The notes under the pieces: generated by a model
Database searches by the model: none
What the model saw: the letters and a program-made list of their open reading frames with translations, nothing else
Told to the model about the DNA's origin: nothing
Assembly: GCF_036226365.1 (NCBI RefSeq)
Contig: NZ_CP108462.1
Location: 6,914,501-6,978,500, forward strand
Direction of reading: 5' to 3'
Source of the DNA: Streptomyces sp. NBC_01262
GTDB taxonomy: Bacteria > Actinomycetota > Actinomycetes > Streptomycetales > Streptomycetaceae
DNA length: 64,000 nt
Program-made: the position numbers and the translations under genes
Shown here: one piece after another, positions 50,037-58,039 of the stretch
How the letters are laid out: every line of letters starts with the position of its first letter
Numbering within the stretch: position 1 is the stretch's first letter

Positions 50037-51030
50037 CGGCGGCGAGGAGTTCGAGCGTGTCGATCACGCGGTTCGAGAAGCCCCACTCGTTGTCGTACCA
50101 GGCCGCCACCTTGACGTGGCGGCCGTCGACGCGCGTAAGCGCCGAGTCGAAGATCGACGAGGCCGGATTGCCGGTGATGTCGGACGACACGAGAGGGTCG
50201 TCCGAGTACTCCAGGATGCCCGCGAGCGGCCCCTGCGCGGCGGCGCGGTACGCCGCCAGCACGTCGTCGCGCGTCACGTCGCGGGCGACGGTCGTGTTGA
50301 GTTCGACGATCGAGCCCACCGGAACCGGCACGCGGATCGAGTCGCCCGACAGCTTGCCGTCGAGGTTCGGCAGCACGAGGCCGATCGCCTTGGCGGCGCC
50401 CGTCGTGGTCGGCACGATGTTCACAGCGGCGGCGCGGGCGCGGCGGGCGTCCCGGTGCGGACCGTCCTGCAGGTTCTGCTCCTGCGTGTAGGCGTGCACC
50501 GTGGTCATGAAACCGTGCTCGATGCCGGCGAGCTCGTCGAGCACCGCGGCCAACGGCGCAAGCGCGTTGGTCGTGCATGAGGCGTTCGAGATGATCGTGT
50601 GCACGGCCGGGTCGTACGCCGTGGTGTTGACCCCGAACGCGAGCGTTACATCGGCGCCGTCCGACGGTGCGCTGACGAGCACCTTCTTCGCTCCCGCGTC
50701 GAGGTGGGCGCGGGCGGCCGTGGCCGACGTGAAGCGGCCGGTCGCCTCAAGCACGATGTCGACGCCGAGTCCGGCCCACGGCAGCCGCGCCGGATCGCGC
50801 TCGGCGAGCACCGTGATGCGCCGGCCGTCGACGACGAGGGCGTCCCCGTCGACGGTGACCGGGCGGCCGAGCCGGCCGGCCGTCGTGTCGTAGGCGAGCA
50901 GCCGCGCGAGGGTGCCGGGCTCGGTGAGGTCGTTGACGGCGACGACCTCCAGGTCGCTGTCGCGTTCGAGCAGTGCGCGCAGCGCGTTGCGTCCGATGCG
51001 GCCGAATCCGTTGATGGCGATGCGAGTCAT
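50017..51030 (-). CDS. gap: Glyceraldehyde-3-phosphate dehydrogenase
   Basis: This 337-residue enzyme starts with the NAD-binding INGFGRIGRNALRAL and carries the catalytic Cys in SNASCTTNALAP (~residue 150), the active-site His in TVHAYTQEQ (~177) and the substrate-binding SIVELNTTV and WYDNEWGFSNRV near the end. It oxidises glyceraldehyde 3-phosphate to 1,3-bisphosphoglycerate in glycolysis. It is not in a pgk/tpi operon, so it is probably a second, conditionally expressed copy. A GlxA-type regulator gene lies upstream on the same strand. Confidence 0.95.
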   Translation of the reverse strand: MTRIAINGFGRIGRNALRALLERDSDLEVVAVNDLTEPGTLARLLAYDTTAGRLGRPVTVDGDALVVDGRRITVLAERDPARLPWAGLGVDIVLEATGRFTSATAARAHLDAGAKKVLVSAPSDGADVTLAFGVNTTAYDPAVHTIISNASCTTNALAPLAAVLDELAGIEHGFMTTVHAYTQEQNLQDGPHRDARRARAAAVNIVPTTTGAAKAIGLVLPNLDGKLSGDSIRVPVPVGSIVELNTTVARDVTRDDVLAAYRAAAQGPLAGILEYSDDPLVSSDITGNPASSIFDSALTRVDGRHVKVAAWYDNEWGFSNRVIDTLELLAAEVPGRR

Positions 51031-51132
51031 AGGTCGTGTCCCTTCGGTTCTCCACCAGGTTCCCGCGCGGCATCAGCCGGTGGCAGCGGCGTGATCGCCA
51101 TGGTTCGAAAGGATCGCGCCACGCGGCGCGGA

Positions 51133-52119
51133 CTACTCACCCCGGGTGAAGGTGCGCCGGTACTCGCTCGGCGTGGTGCCCAGGATGCGATGGAAGTGCA
51201 GCCGCAGATTCGTGCCTGTGCCGAGACCGACGTCGGCGGCGATCTGCTCGATGCTCAGCTCCGAACGCTCCAGCAGCTCACGGGCCACGTCGATGCGGGC
51301 GCGCATGACCCACGCCATCGGCGTGTACCCCGTGTCTTCGCTGAAGCGCCGTGAGAAGGTGCGCGGCGACACCGCCGCATGCCGGGCGAGCACCTTGAGG
51401 GTGAGGGGCTCGCCGAGCCTGTGCAGCGCCCACTCGCGGGTGGCGGCGAACCGTTCGCCGAGCGGCTCGGGCACGCTGCGTGGCACGTACTGCGCCTGAC
51501 CGCCGCTGCGATAGGGGGCCGCCACCAGGCGCCGGGCCGCGTGGGTCGACGCGGCCACCCCGAGGTCGCCGCGCACAATGTGCAGGCACAGGTCGATGCC
51601 CGAGGCGGCGCCGGCCGACGTCAGCACGCTGCCCTCGTCGACGAACAGAACGTTCTCGTCGACCTGGACGAGCGGATGCCTCGCCGCAAGCGCCCGGGTG
51701 TAATGCCAGTGCGTCGTGGCGCGCTTTCCGTCGAGCAGGCCCGTGGCGGCGAGCGCGAAGGCGCCCGTCGAGATGGCGGCGAGCCGCGCGCCCCGGTCAT
51801 GGGCGGCGATGAGCGCGTCGACGACGGCCTGCGGCGGGTCGTCGCGGTCCGGGAACCGGTGGCCGGGGATGAAGACGATGTCGGCCCACACGAGCGCGTC
51901 GAGGCCGTGGGCGACGTGGTACGACAGGCCGTCGCCGCCGGTCACGAGACCGGGCACCGCGCCGCACACCCGCACCTCGTACGGCATGCTCGCGCGGGTC
52001 GTGAACACCTGCGCGGGAATGCCGACGTCCAGCGGCTTCGCGCCCTCCAGCACCAGGACGGCGACGCGATGCAGACGGGAGGCCGGCACGACGAGGGGGT
52101 CTCTACCGGAGTTCGACAC
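51133..52119 (-). CDS. GlxA-family regulator (DJ-1/PfpI domain plus AraC HTH)
   Basis: This 328-residue protein has an N-terminal DJ-1/PfpI glutamine-amidotransferase-like domain (~17-195: VAVLVLEGAKPLDVGIPAQVF, ISTGAFALAATGLLDGKRATTHW). The usual nucleophile position reads Ser (ISTGAF). A C-terminal AraC domain (~225-325) follows: LTLKVLARHAAVSPRTFSRRFSEDTGYTPMAWVMRARI, GTNLRLHFHRILGTTPSEYRR. Such regulators respond to small nitrogenous or aldehyde signals. It sits 102 bases upstream of gap on the same strand and may control it. Confidence 0.9.
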   Translation of the reverse strand: MSNSGRDPLVVPASRLHRVAVLVLEGAKPLDVGIPAQVFTTRASMPYEVRVCGAVPGLVTGGDGLSYHVAHGLDALVWADIVFIPGHRFPDRDDPPQAVVDALIAAHDRGARLAAISTGAFALAATGLLDGKRATTHWHYTRALAARHPLVQVDENVLFVDEGSVLTSAGAASGIDLCLHIVRGDLGVAASTHAARRLVAAPYRSGGQAQYVPRSVPEPLGERFAATREWALHRLGEPLTLKVLARHAAVSPRTFSRRFSEDTGYTPMAWVMRARIDVARELLERSELSIEQIAADVGLGTGTNLRLHFHRILGTTPSEYRRTFTRGE

Positions 52120-52264
52120 GCAGGGCCTCCATAGGGCCTTTCGTAGGACTATCGGTGGTTCGGCAGCGTGTGCAGCCCATGAGGACGTAAAGGTTCATAC
52201 AGGATCAGGTGTCATCTAATGGGCGGATTCGCTCATTCCGGCATCTGAGAGGTATCGATCGTCC

Positions 52265-52798
52265 ATGGCCAGTATTCGCAGAGTCCGCAGCATCGTCGTG
52301 GCCGCCGCCCTTGCCGTGGCGGCGCTCACCGCCCCGGCAGCCGCGCAGGCACCGCCGCCGAACCCGTCGCCGTCGGGCGCACAGGCCCCCACGGTCAAGA
52401 AGGGGACCCCGGTGACGACGATCGACCGGGTCGCCGACTTCTACGGTGCGTACATCGACGCCGCTTACGACGAGGGCCGTGGCCGCCGGCTTGCCGGGGA
52501 GCTGCGGGACCACTACCTCACCGCCGGTCTGCAGCGATCCCTCTGGGCGTGGGAGCGCCGTAACAACGCGGACGGCGTGCTGCGCTCGCGGAAGGCGCCT
52601 ACCGCCTGGGCCGTCAAGTACGACAGCAGCGGGTCGGGTCACCTGTGGAGCCTTGTACGGCTGACCTGGGGGACGGGGGCGTGGGGGGCCGGAGCGGAGC
52701 GTACGTACACCTACTTCCGCGTGCAGTCGGACATCCACACGAGGCTGATCTCGGACATCTACCCGATCCGCCGCGCGGCGGCGGGGACAGCGAAGTAG
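52265..52798 (+). CDS. Small secreted protein of unknown function
   Basis: This 177-residue protein has a signal peptide (1-28, IVVAAALAVAALTAPAAAQA) and a Pro-rich linker. A ~120-residue domain follows, starting TTIDRVADFYGAYIDAAYDEGRGRRLAGELRDHYLT. It has no Cys and no catalytic motif that I recognise. Similar short exported proteins occur widely in Streptomyces without assigned role. The next gene, 28 bases later, encodes a small membrane protein and may be cotranscribed. Confidence 0.75.
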   Translation: MASIRRVRSIVVAAALAVAALTAPAAAQAPPPNPSPSGAQAPTVKKGTPVTTIDRVADFYGAYIDAAYDEGRGRRLAGELRDHYLTAGLQRSLWAWERRNNADGVLRSRKAPTAWAVKYDSSGSGHLWSLVRLTWGTGAWGAGAERTYTYFRVQSDIHTRLISDIYPIRRAAAGTAK

Positions 52799-52826
52799 CC
52801 CGGCCGGAGGAGGCGTAGGACCGCCC

Positions 52827-53477
52827 GTGGAGAGGAAGCTTCAGGCACTGCGCACGCCACGAGCCGCGGGACTGGTGGGGATCCTCTTCGCCCTGCTGCT
52901 CGCGGCGGCCATCGTTCTGGTCCGTATCGCGATCCCGGACGAGTCCGGCAACGTGGGCGGCAACTGGGCCACCGACCCCTCGCGTCGGCGAACGGTGCAG
53001 ACGGCGCTGAACCTCATTCCCTTCGCGGGCATCCTCTTCCTTTGGTTCATGGGCGCCGTGCGCGCACGGATCGGAGAGGCGGAGGACAAGTTCTTCGCCA
53101 CGGTCTTCATGGGCAGCGGTCTGCTGTTCGTGGCGACGCTGTTCGGGGCGGCGGCGTCGGCCGGAGGCCTGCTGGTCACGGCCGGCGCGTCCGGGGCCGA
53201 CTCCAAGATGCAGCTATGGTCCTTCGGGCGTCACTTCACCTTCAGCCTTCTGACGACGTATTCGATGCGCATGGCCGCGGTGTTCACCTTCTCGACCTCC
53301 AACATCGGGCACCGGCTCGGAGTCCTTCCGCGCTGGCTGTCCTTCCTGGGCTATCTCGTCGCCCTGACGCTGCTCCTGGTGACGGGCAGCATCGCCTGGT
53401 CCGAGCTGGTCTTCCCCCTGTGGGCCCTTGTCGTCAGCCTCCACATCCTCGTGGCCAGCTTCCGCACAGGGCCCTGA
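52827..53477 (+). CDS. Membrane protein of unknown function
   Basis: The protein is 216 residues from GTG 52827 behind GGAGGAG. It has about five predicted membrane helices: ~14-36, 58-76, 90-115, ~140-155, and a C-terminal pair 170-210 with LSFLGYLVALTLLLVTGSIAWSEL. Soluble loops are short. The family is not recognised. It lies directly upstream of the large operon starting at 53608, but two palindromes and a 130-base gap suggest separate control. Confidence 0.75.
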   Translation: MERKLQALRTPRAAGLVGILFALLLAAAIVLVRIAIPDESGNVGGNWATDPSRRRTVQTALNLIPFAGILFLWFMGAVRARIGEAEDKFFATVFMGSGLLFVATLFGAAASAGGLLVTAGASGADSKMQLWSFGRHFTFSLLTTYSMRMAAVFTFSTSNIGHRLGVLPRWLSFLGYLVALTLLLVTGSIAWSELVFPLWALVVSLHILVASFRTGP

Positions 53478-53520
53478 TCCGCCGGCTCGTCGCCCCGCGC
53501 CGGGAACGTCACGCCCTCAT

Positions 53521-53587
53521 CACAAGCTCCTTGTGACCCTGACACGGAATCAGCGGCCAGCTACCCTTCTAACACAACACAGTTGTG
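53521..53587. promoter_or_regulatory. Tandem CACAA-N5-TTGTG palindromes upstream of the MoxR/T7SS-like operon
   Basis: CACAAGCTCCTTGTG (53521-53535) and CACAACACAGTTGTG (53573-53587) share the same half-sites and spacing; centres are 52 bases apart. The second ends 20 bases before the first start codon of the operon. Two identical-pattern sites in a 130-base gap are unlikely by chance and look like a repressor pair. The regulator is unknown and not encoded in the window. Confidence 0.65.
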
Positions 53588-53607
53588 CCATTTCAGGGGG
53601 ATCAGCG

Positions 53608-55908
53608 ATGGCGGGCGACAGCGGGGTCTTAGGCCTGCGTCCACGCAGACTCACCGACGGTTCCTCGACGCCCGAGCCCGAGCGCCCGGGCCTCAAGGAG
53701 CGCTGGGCGGCGCTGGTCACGGCCGCGTGGGCGACGATGCGACCGACCCGCAACCGCGTGACGGGCTATATCGCGATCGGTGCGGTGGCGGCGCTGATCG
53801 GCACCTCGCTCGCCGTCGGGGTCGGGGCGTCCGGCTCGCTGCCCAGCCTCGCCGACATCGGCGCCTGGCTGGCCAGCAGTGAGAAGGGCGAGGTCGCGCA
53901 CGCCAATGGGCTCACCGGTGATGTGGACGGCAAGGTCACGCTGCCTCCCGGCATGGAAGGCCATCCGGTCTCGGTTTCGCAGGACGGCAAGACCATCCTG
54001 GTGCTGGACGAGGAGACCGGCCGGGTCGTACGGGTCGACGCGTCGCAGCTGACCGCCGAGCAGTCCGCCGACTACGGCACCGCGGGTCTGCAACTCGTCT
54101 CCGGTGGCGCGTACGCGTATGTCATCGACCCCACGAAGGGCACGGTGCAGCGGATCGACCCGGCGAAGACCATCGCCGAGGGGCCTGCGGTGAAGCTGGA
54201 CGGGAAGCTCGGAGCCGCGGTGGTGGACCCGCAGGGGACGTTGTGGGTTCCGGTGCCGGGCAAGGGCACGGTGGTGCCCTTCGTGGAGGGGCGCAGGAGC
54301 ACGGCGGTCAAGGTGGCCAAGGCCGGACACGACCTGGTGCTGACGCTGGCCGACGGCCGGCCCGTGGTGACCGACCGGACCGCCGCCGTCATGAGGGTGC
54401 TGTCGGTCACGGGCGCCCAGGACAGCTTCAATCTCGACGGGGGGATCGACGACTCGGCCCCCGCCGACATCCTGGTGCCGGCGAGCACGGAGGGCTCCCT
54501 CGTACCGGTACTCGCCCGGGACAGCGGGACACTGACCCTGGTGGACATCGGCAACGGGCACACGACCACCGTCCCGCTGGGGGCCAGGGGCCGCAGCTTC
54601 GGAGCGCCGCAGGTGCTCGGCAAGAAGGTCTACATACCCGACGAGTCCGCCGGCCGGCTGCTGGTCTACGACACCGCCGCCGCGCAGTTCACCGACCCTG
54701 TGGTGGTGACCAGGAAGGCCGGTGAGCTCGAACTGTTCGTGCGCAACGGCCTGCTGTGGGTGAACGACCAGAACAACGCCGCCGCAGCGGTGATCAACAC
54801 CAGCGGCAAGGTCAGGCACATCGGGAAGTACCGGACGGACGTGCCGTCGGCGCGCAAGCCCGGCGACAAACCGGTCGACGAGAGCGTCCCGACGGCGGCG
54901 CCCGCCTCGCAGGGTCCGCCGCGGACGGCGGCACCGGCGCCGGCGCCCTCGGCACCGGCCGCAGGGGGCGGGCAGCCGAAACCCTCGGCCCCCGCGCCCG
55001 CGCCGACGACGCAGAAGCCCTCAGAGAGTCCGAGCCCGAGTCCCAGCCCGAGCAAGAACTGTGACGTCGTGTGGGAGGCCGGCTGCCCCGAGCCGGCGGC
55101 CCCCGGCACGCCTCAGGCGCAGTCGGGGAACGGCACCATCACCATCACCTTCGCCGCGGCGTCCGGTGTGACGCCGACGCGCTACGTACTGAAGGGCCTG
55201 GCGGACGGCCAGACCGTCAGTCCGGCGCAGACCGGCGCCGACGGTCCGTTCACCTTCGAGGTCAAGGGCGGGTCCTGCGACAGCCAGTACAGCTACACCG
55301 TGGTCGCCGAGTACCCGGCCGGCGCGCCGAGCAAGGAATCGGCGGCCTCGGCACCTGTGCGGCCGTGCATCGCGCCGGGAACCCCGCAGGGTCTGAGCGT
55401 GGCGGTGCCGCAGGGCGGGCACGGCGGCACGCTCACCTGGCAGGCCCCGTCGGGCGCTGACGCCTCGGTGAAGTACACCGTCAGCGGGCCCACCGGGACG
55501 CAATCGACGACCGCCACCAGCTACACGTACAAGAACCTGCAGAACAGCAACACCTACGTGGTGTCGGTGACGGCGAGCAACGCCGCCGGCTCGGGCGGGG
55601 GGACGGGCTCGACGCTCAACCTGACGCCTCCGGACAAGGCGAAGAACATCGTGCACAACGACAACGACAACAATCCGCTCTACATCCGCCCCGGGCCCGC
55701 CACCTCCGGAAAGCAGGGAACGATCCCGGGCAACAGCAGCCCCTCGGTCACCGTCCACTGCAAGACGACGGGCCAGTCGGTGACCCACCCGTTCACCAAC
55801 GCGACCAGCAACGTCTGGGGAAAGATCACCTACCGGGGCGTCAGCGGCTATGTCGCCGACATCTATCTCGACTCGCGCTACGACAACGACGTCTGGGACT
55901 GCACATGA
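53608..55908 (+). CDS. Membrane-anchored beta-propeller protein with FN3 domains and SH3-like C-terminus
   Basis: The product is 766 residues from ATG 53608 behind GGGGG. A ~50-residue cytoplasmic region and one membrane helix (~52-74, YIAIGAVAALIGTSLAVGVGA) lead to an extracellular part. Residues ~90-415 read as a beta-propeller of repeated blades (ILVLDEETGRVVRVD, YVIDPTKGTVQRID, GTLTLVDIGNGHTTTV). A Pro/Ala/Ser-rich linker (~420-500), two FN3 domains (~515-690) and a C-terminal SH3-like module (NPLYIRPGPATSG ... YVADIYLDSR) follow. It is first in an operon with MoxR, overlapping it by four bases. It is probably the cell-surface scaffold of the system. Confidence 0.8.
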   Translation: MAGDSGVLGLRPRRLTDGSSTPEPERPGLKERWAALVTAAWATMRPTRNRVTGYIAIGAVAALIGTSLAVGVGASGSLPSLADIGAWLASSEKGEVAHANGLTGDVDGKVTLPPGMEGHPVSVSQDGKTILVLDEETGRVVRVDASQLTAEQSADYGTAGLQLVSGGAYAYVIDPTKGTVQRIDPAKTIAEGPAVKLDGKLGAAVVDPQGTLWVPVPGKGTVVPFVEGRRSTAVKVAKAGHDLVLTLADGRPVVTDRTAAVMRVLSVTGAQDSFNLDGGIDDSAPADILVPASTEGSLVPVLARDSGTLTLVDIGNGHTTTVPLGARGRSFGAPQVLGKKVYIPDESAGRLLVYDTAAAQFTDPVVVTRKAGELELFVRNGLLWVNDQNNAAAAVINTSGKVRHIGKYRTDVPSARKPGDKPVDESVPTAAPASQGPPRTAAPAPAPSAPAAGGGQPKPSAPAPAPTTQKPSESPSPSPSPSKNCDVVWEAGCPEPAAPGTPQAQSGNGTITITFAAASGVTPTRYVLKGLADGQTVSPAQTGADGPFTFEVKGGSCDSQYSYTVVAEYPAGAPSKESAASAPVRPCIAPGTPQGLSVAVPQGGHGGTLTWQAPSGADASVKYTVSGPTGTQSTTATSYTYKNLQNSNTYVVSVTASNAAGSGGGTGSTLNLTPPDKAKNIVHNDNDNNPLYIRPGPATSGKQGTIPGNSSPSVTVHCKTTGQSVTHPFTNATSNVWGKITYRGVSGYVADIYLDSRYDNDVWDCT

Positions 55909-56882
55909 CCTTTCCCCGCAATGACGGCTTCTCGCAGTTCGCCCAGTGCTTCCACGCCCTGGGGGACAACATCGAGCGGGTGGTCAAGGGCAAGCGCGAC
56001 ACCGTCGAGCTGGCGCTGACCTGCCTGTTCGCCGAGGGCCATCTCCTCATCGAGGATGTGCCAGGCACGGGCAAGACCACGCTCGCGCGCTGCCTGGCCT
56101 CCTCCATAGAGGCCGGATTCGCGCGCGTGCAGTTCACCCCCGACCTGCTGCCGTCCGACATCACCGGCGTCACCGTCTACCGGCAGAACACCGGTACGTT
56201 CGAGTTCCTGCCCGGCCCGGTCTTCGCGAACATCGTGCTCGGCGACGAGATCAACCGTGCCTCGCCCAAGACCCAGTCCGCGCTGCTGGAGGTCATGGAG
56301 GAGCGCCGGGTCACCGCCGACGGCAAGACGCATCCGGTTCCGCGCCCGTTCATGGTGCTCGCCACCCAGAACTCGGTCGACATGGGCGGTACTTACCAGC
56401 TGCCCGAGGCGCAGCTCGACCGCTTCCTGATGCGGGTCACCGTCGGCTACCCCGACCACGCCTCCGAGGTGGCGGTGCTCACCGGCGCCGCCGCCAGCAC
56501 CACGCCGGAGTCGCTGTCGACCATCGCCACCGCCCAGCACGTCGCGGGCTTCATACAGGTGGCGTCCCAGGTGCAGGTGGCCGAGCCGCTGTACGACTAC
56601 CTGGTACGGGTGGTGTCGGCGACCCGCTCGCTGCCGGACGTACGCCTCGGCGCCTCGCCGCGCGGTTCCATCGCCCTGCTGCGTGCGATCCGGGTGCGCG
56701 CGGCCTCGCAGTCACGTGTGTACGCGGTTCCGGAGGACATCAAGGCGCTGGCCGGGCACGTTCTCGCGCACCGGCTGATCCTCACTCCGGAGGCCGAGCT
56801 GAGCGGCCGCACCGGCGCGGATGTGATCGCCGAGGTGCTGGCCACGGTGCCGGTCCCGCAGGGCGGCGGGGCGCGGGTCTGA
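55905..56882 (+). CDS. MoxR-family AAA+ ATPase
   Basis: This 325-residue protein has Walker A VPGTGKTTLARCLA (~residue 50), Walker B NIVLGDEINRASPKTQSALLEVMEE (~105), sensor 1 ATQNS and the MoxR-specific LPEAQLDRFLMRV. MoxR ATPases act as chaperones for assembling or activating partner complexes, typically with DUF58/VWA proteins. It overlaps the scaffold gene upstream and the DUF58 gene downstream (TGATG), a standard MoxR-DUF58-transglutaminase order. Confidence 0.93.
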   Translation: MTFPRNDGFSQFAQCFHALGDNIERVVKGKRDTVELALTCLFAEGHLLIEDVPGTGKTTLARCLASSIEAGFARVQFTPDLLPSDITGVTVYRQNTGTFEFLPGPVFANIVLGDEINRASPKTQSALLEVMEERRVTADGKTHPVPRPFMVLATQNSVDMGGTYQLPEAQLDRFLMRVTVGYPDHASEVAVLTGAAASTTPESLSTIATAQHVAGFIQVASQVQVAEPLYDYLVRVVSATRSLPDVRLGASPRGSIALLRAIRVRAASQSRVYAVPEDIKALAGHVLAHRLILTPEAELSGRTGADVIAEVLATVPVPQGGGARV

Positions 56883-58039
56883 TGCTGTCGTCCACCGGGT
56901 GGGGCGCGACCACGGGCGGGGCGGCGCTGATCGCCACCGGTTACGCGTTCGGGTACGGCGAGGCCGTGGCGCTGGGGGCGGCCTGCGTGATCGCCGTCGT
57001 CATGGCCGCCGCGTGGACGCTGCCCCGGCCGAAGCTGGGCGCCGAGCGGCGGATCGCGCCGCGCAAGGTGGGCCGTGGCGATCCGGCCGAAGGGGTGGTG
57101 GCGCTGACCAACACCGGCCGCCGGACCCGGCGGGGCTTGCGCGTCACCGACCGGTGCGGGGACCAGCAGGTCACTGTGGACGTGCCGCCGCTGCGCGCGG
57201 GCGCCGCGCACGATCTGCGGTACGCCCTGCCGACGACCCGGCGCGGCCTGGTGCCGGTGGGACCGCTGCGGGTGGAGCGTACCGACCCCCTCGGGCTGGC
57301 CCGCCGTGTCCGCTCGTACGGCGCCTCCGACATCCTGGTCGTACGGCCCCGGATCTGTCTGCTGCCGGTGTTGCCGTCCGGGCAGGCGCACCATGTGGAG
57401 GGCCCGACCTCGGACACCGCGGACGACGGATCGCTGACCTTCCACGCGTTGCGCGAGTACGTACTCGGTGACGACCTGCGGCGGGTGCACTGGCGGTCGA
57501 CGGCCCGTACCGGCACGTTGATGGTCCGTCAGATGGTCGATGTGTCGCTGCCGCACACCACGCTCGTTCTCGACACCCGTCGGCAGGCCTATGCCTCGGA
57601 GGACGACTTCGAGCTGGCCGTGGACTGCGCGGCCTCCATCGCGTACGCGGCCGCGCGCTCCAACTTCCCCGTACACCTGGTCAGTGAGGCCGGTCCGGTG
57701 CTGCACACCGAGGGCTCCGGCAATGACGGTGAGGCTCTCCTCGACCGGCTCGCGCTCGTCCGCCGGTCGGAGGTGAAATCGGCCGCCGCCGCTTTCGACG
57801 GCCTGGAGCACCACCGGGGCGGCGGCGCTCTGGTCGTCGTCACCGGCACCGGCGACACCGACGGCCTCAGCGCCCTGGGCCGGGTGCGGCGCCGCTTCGA
57901 GCGGGTGACGATGCTGCGCATCGGCGCCGCCACGGCCGCCGCGCCCGACATCACGGGCTCGGGCACCGACGTACCGCAGCTGCACATCGCGTCGCTGGAC
58001 GCGCTGCTGGCCGGGTGGCGCTGGGAGGCGGTGCGATGA
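56882..58039 (+). CDS. DUF58 domain membrane protein
   Basis: The protein is 385 residues from ATG 56882; the longer frame upstream is a shadow of moxR. Two N-terminal membrane helices (~12-50) are followed by a beta-sandwich (~60-150). The DUF58 core (~180-260) has GDDLRRVHWRSTARTGTLMVRQ, the family signature. A VWA-like region (HTTLVLDTRR, ALVVVTGTGDTDG) follows. DUF58 proteins are usual MoxR partners; biochemical function is not established. It overlaps the following gene by four bases. Confidence 0.9.
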   Translation: MLSSTGWGATTGGAALIATGYAFGYGEAVALGAACVIAVVMAAAWTLPRPKLGAERRIAPRKVGRGDPAEGVVALTNTGRRTRRGLRVTDRCGDQQVTVDVPPLRAGAAHDLRYALPTTRRGLVPVGPLRVERTDPLGLARRVRSYGASDILVVRPRICLLPVLPSGQAHHVEGPTSDTADDGSLTFHALREYVLGDDLRRVHWRSTARTGTLMVRQMVDVSLPHTTLVLDTRRQAYASEDDFELAVDCAASIAYAAARSNFPVHLVSEAGPVLHTEGSGNDGEALLDRLALVRRSEVKSAAAAFDGLEHHRGGGALVVVTGTGDTDGLSALGRVRRRFERVTMLRIGAATAAAPDITGSGTDVPQLHIASLDALLAGWRWEAVR

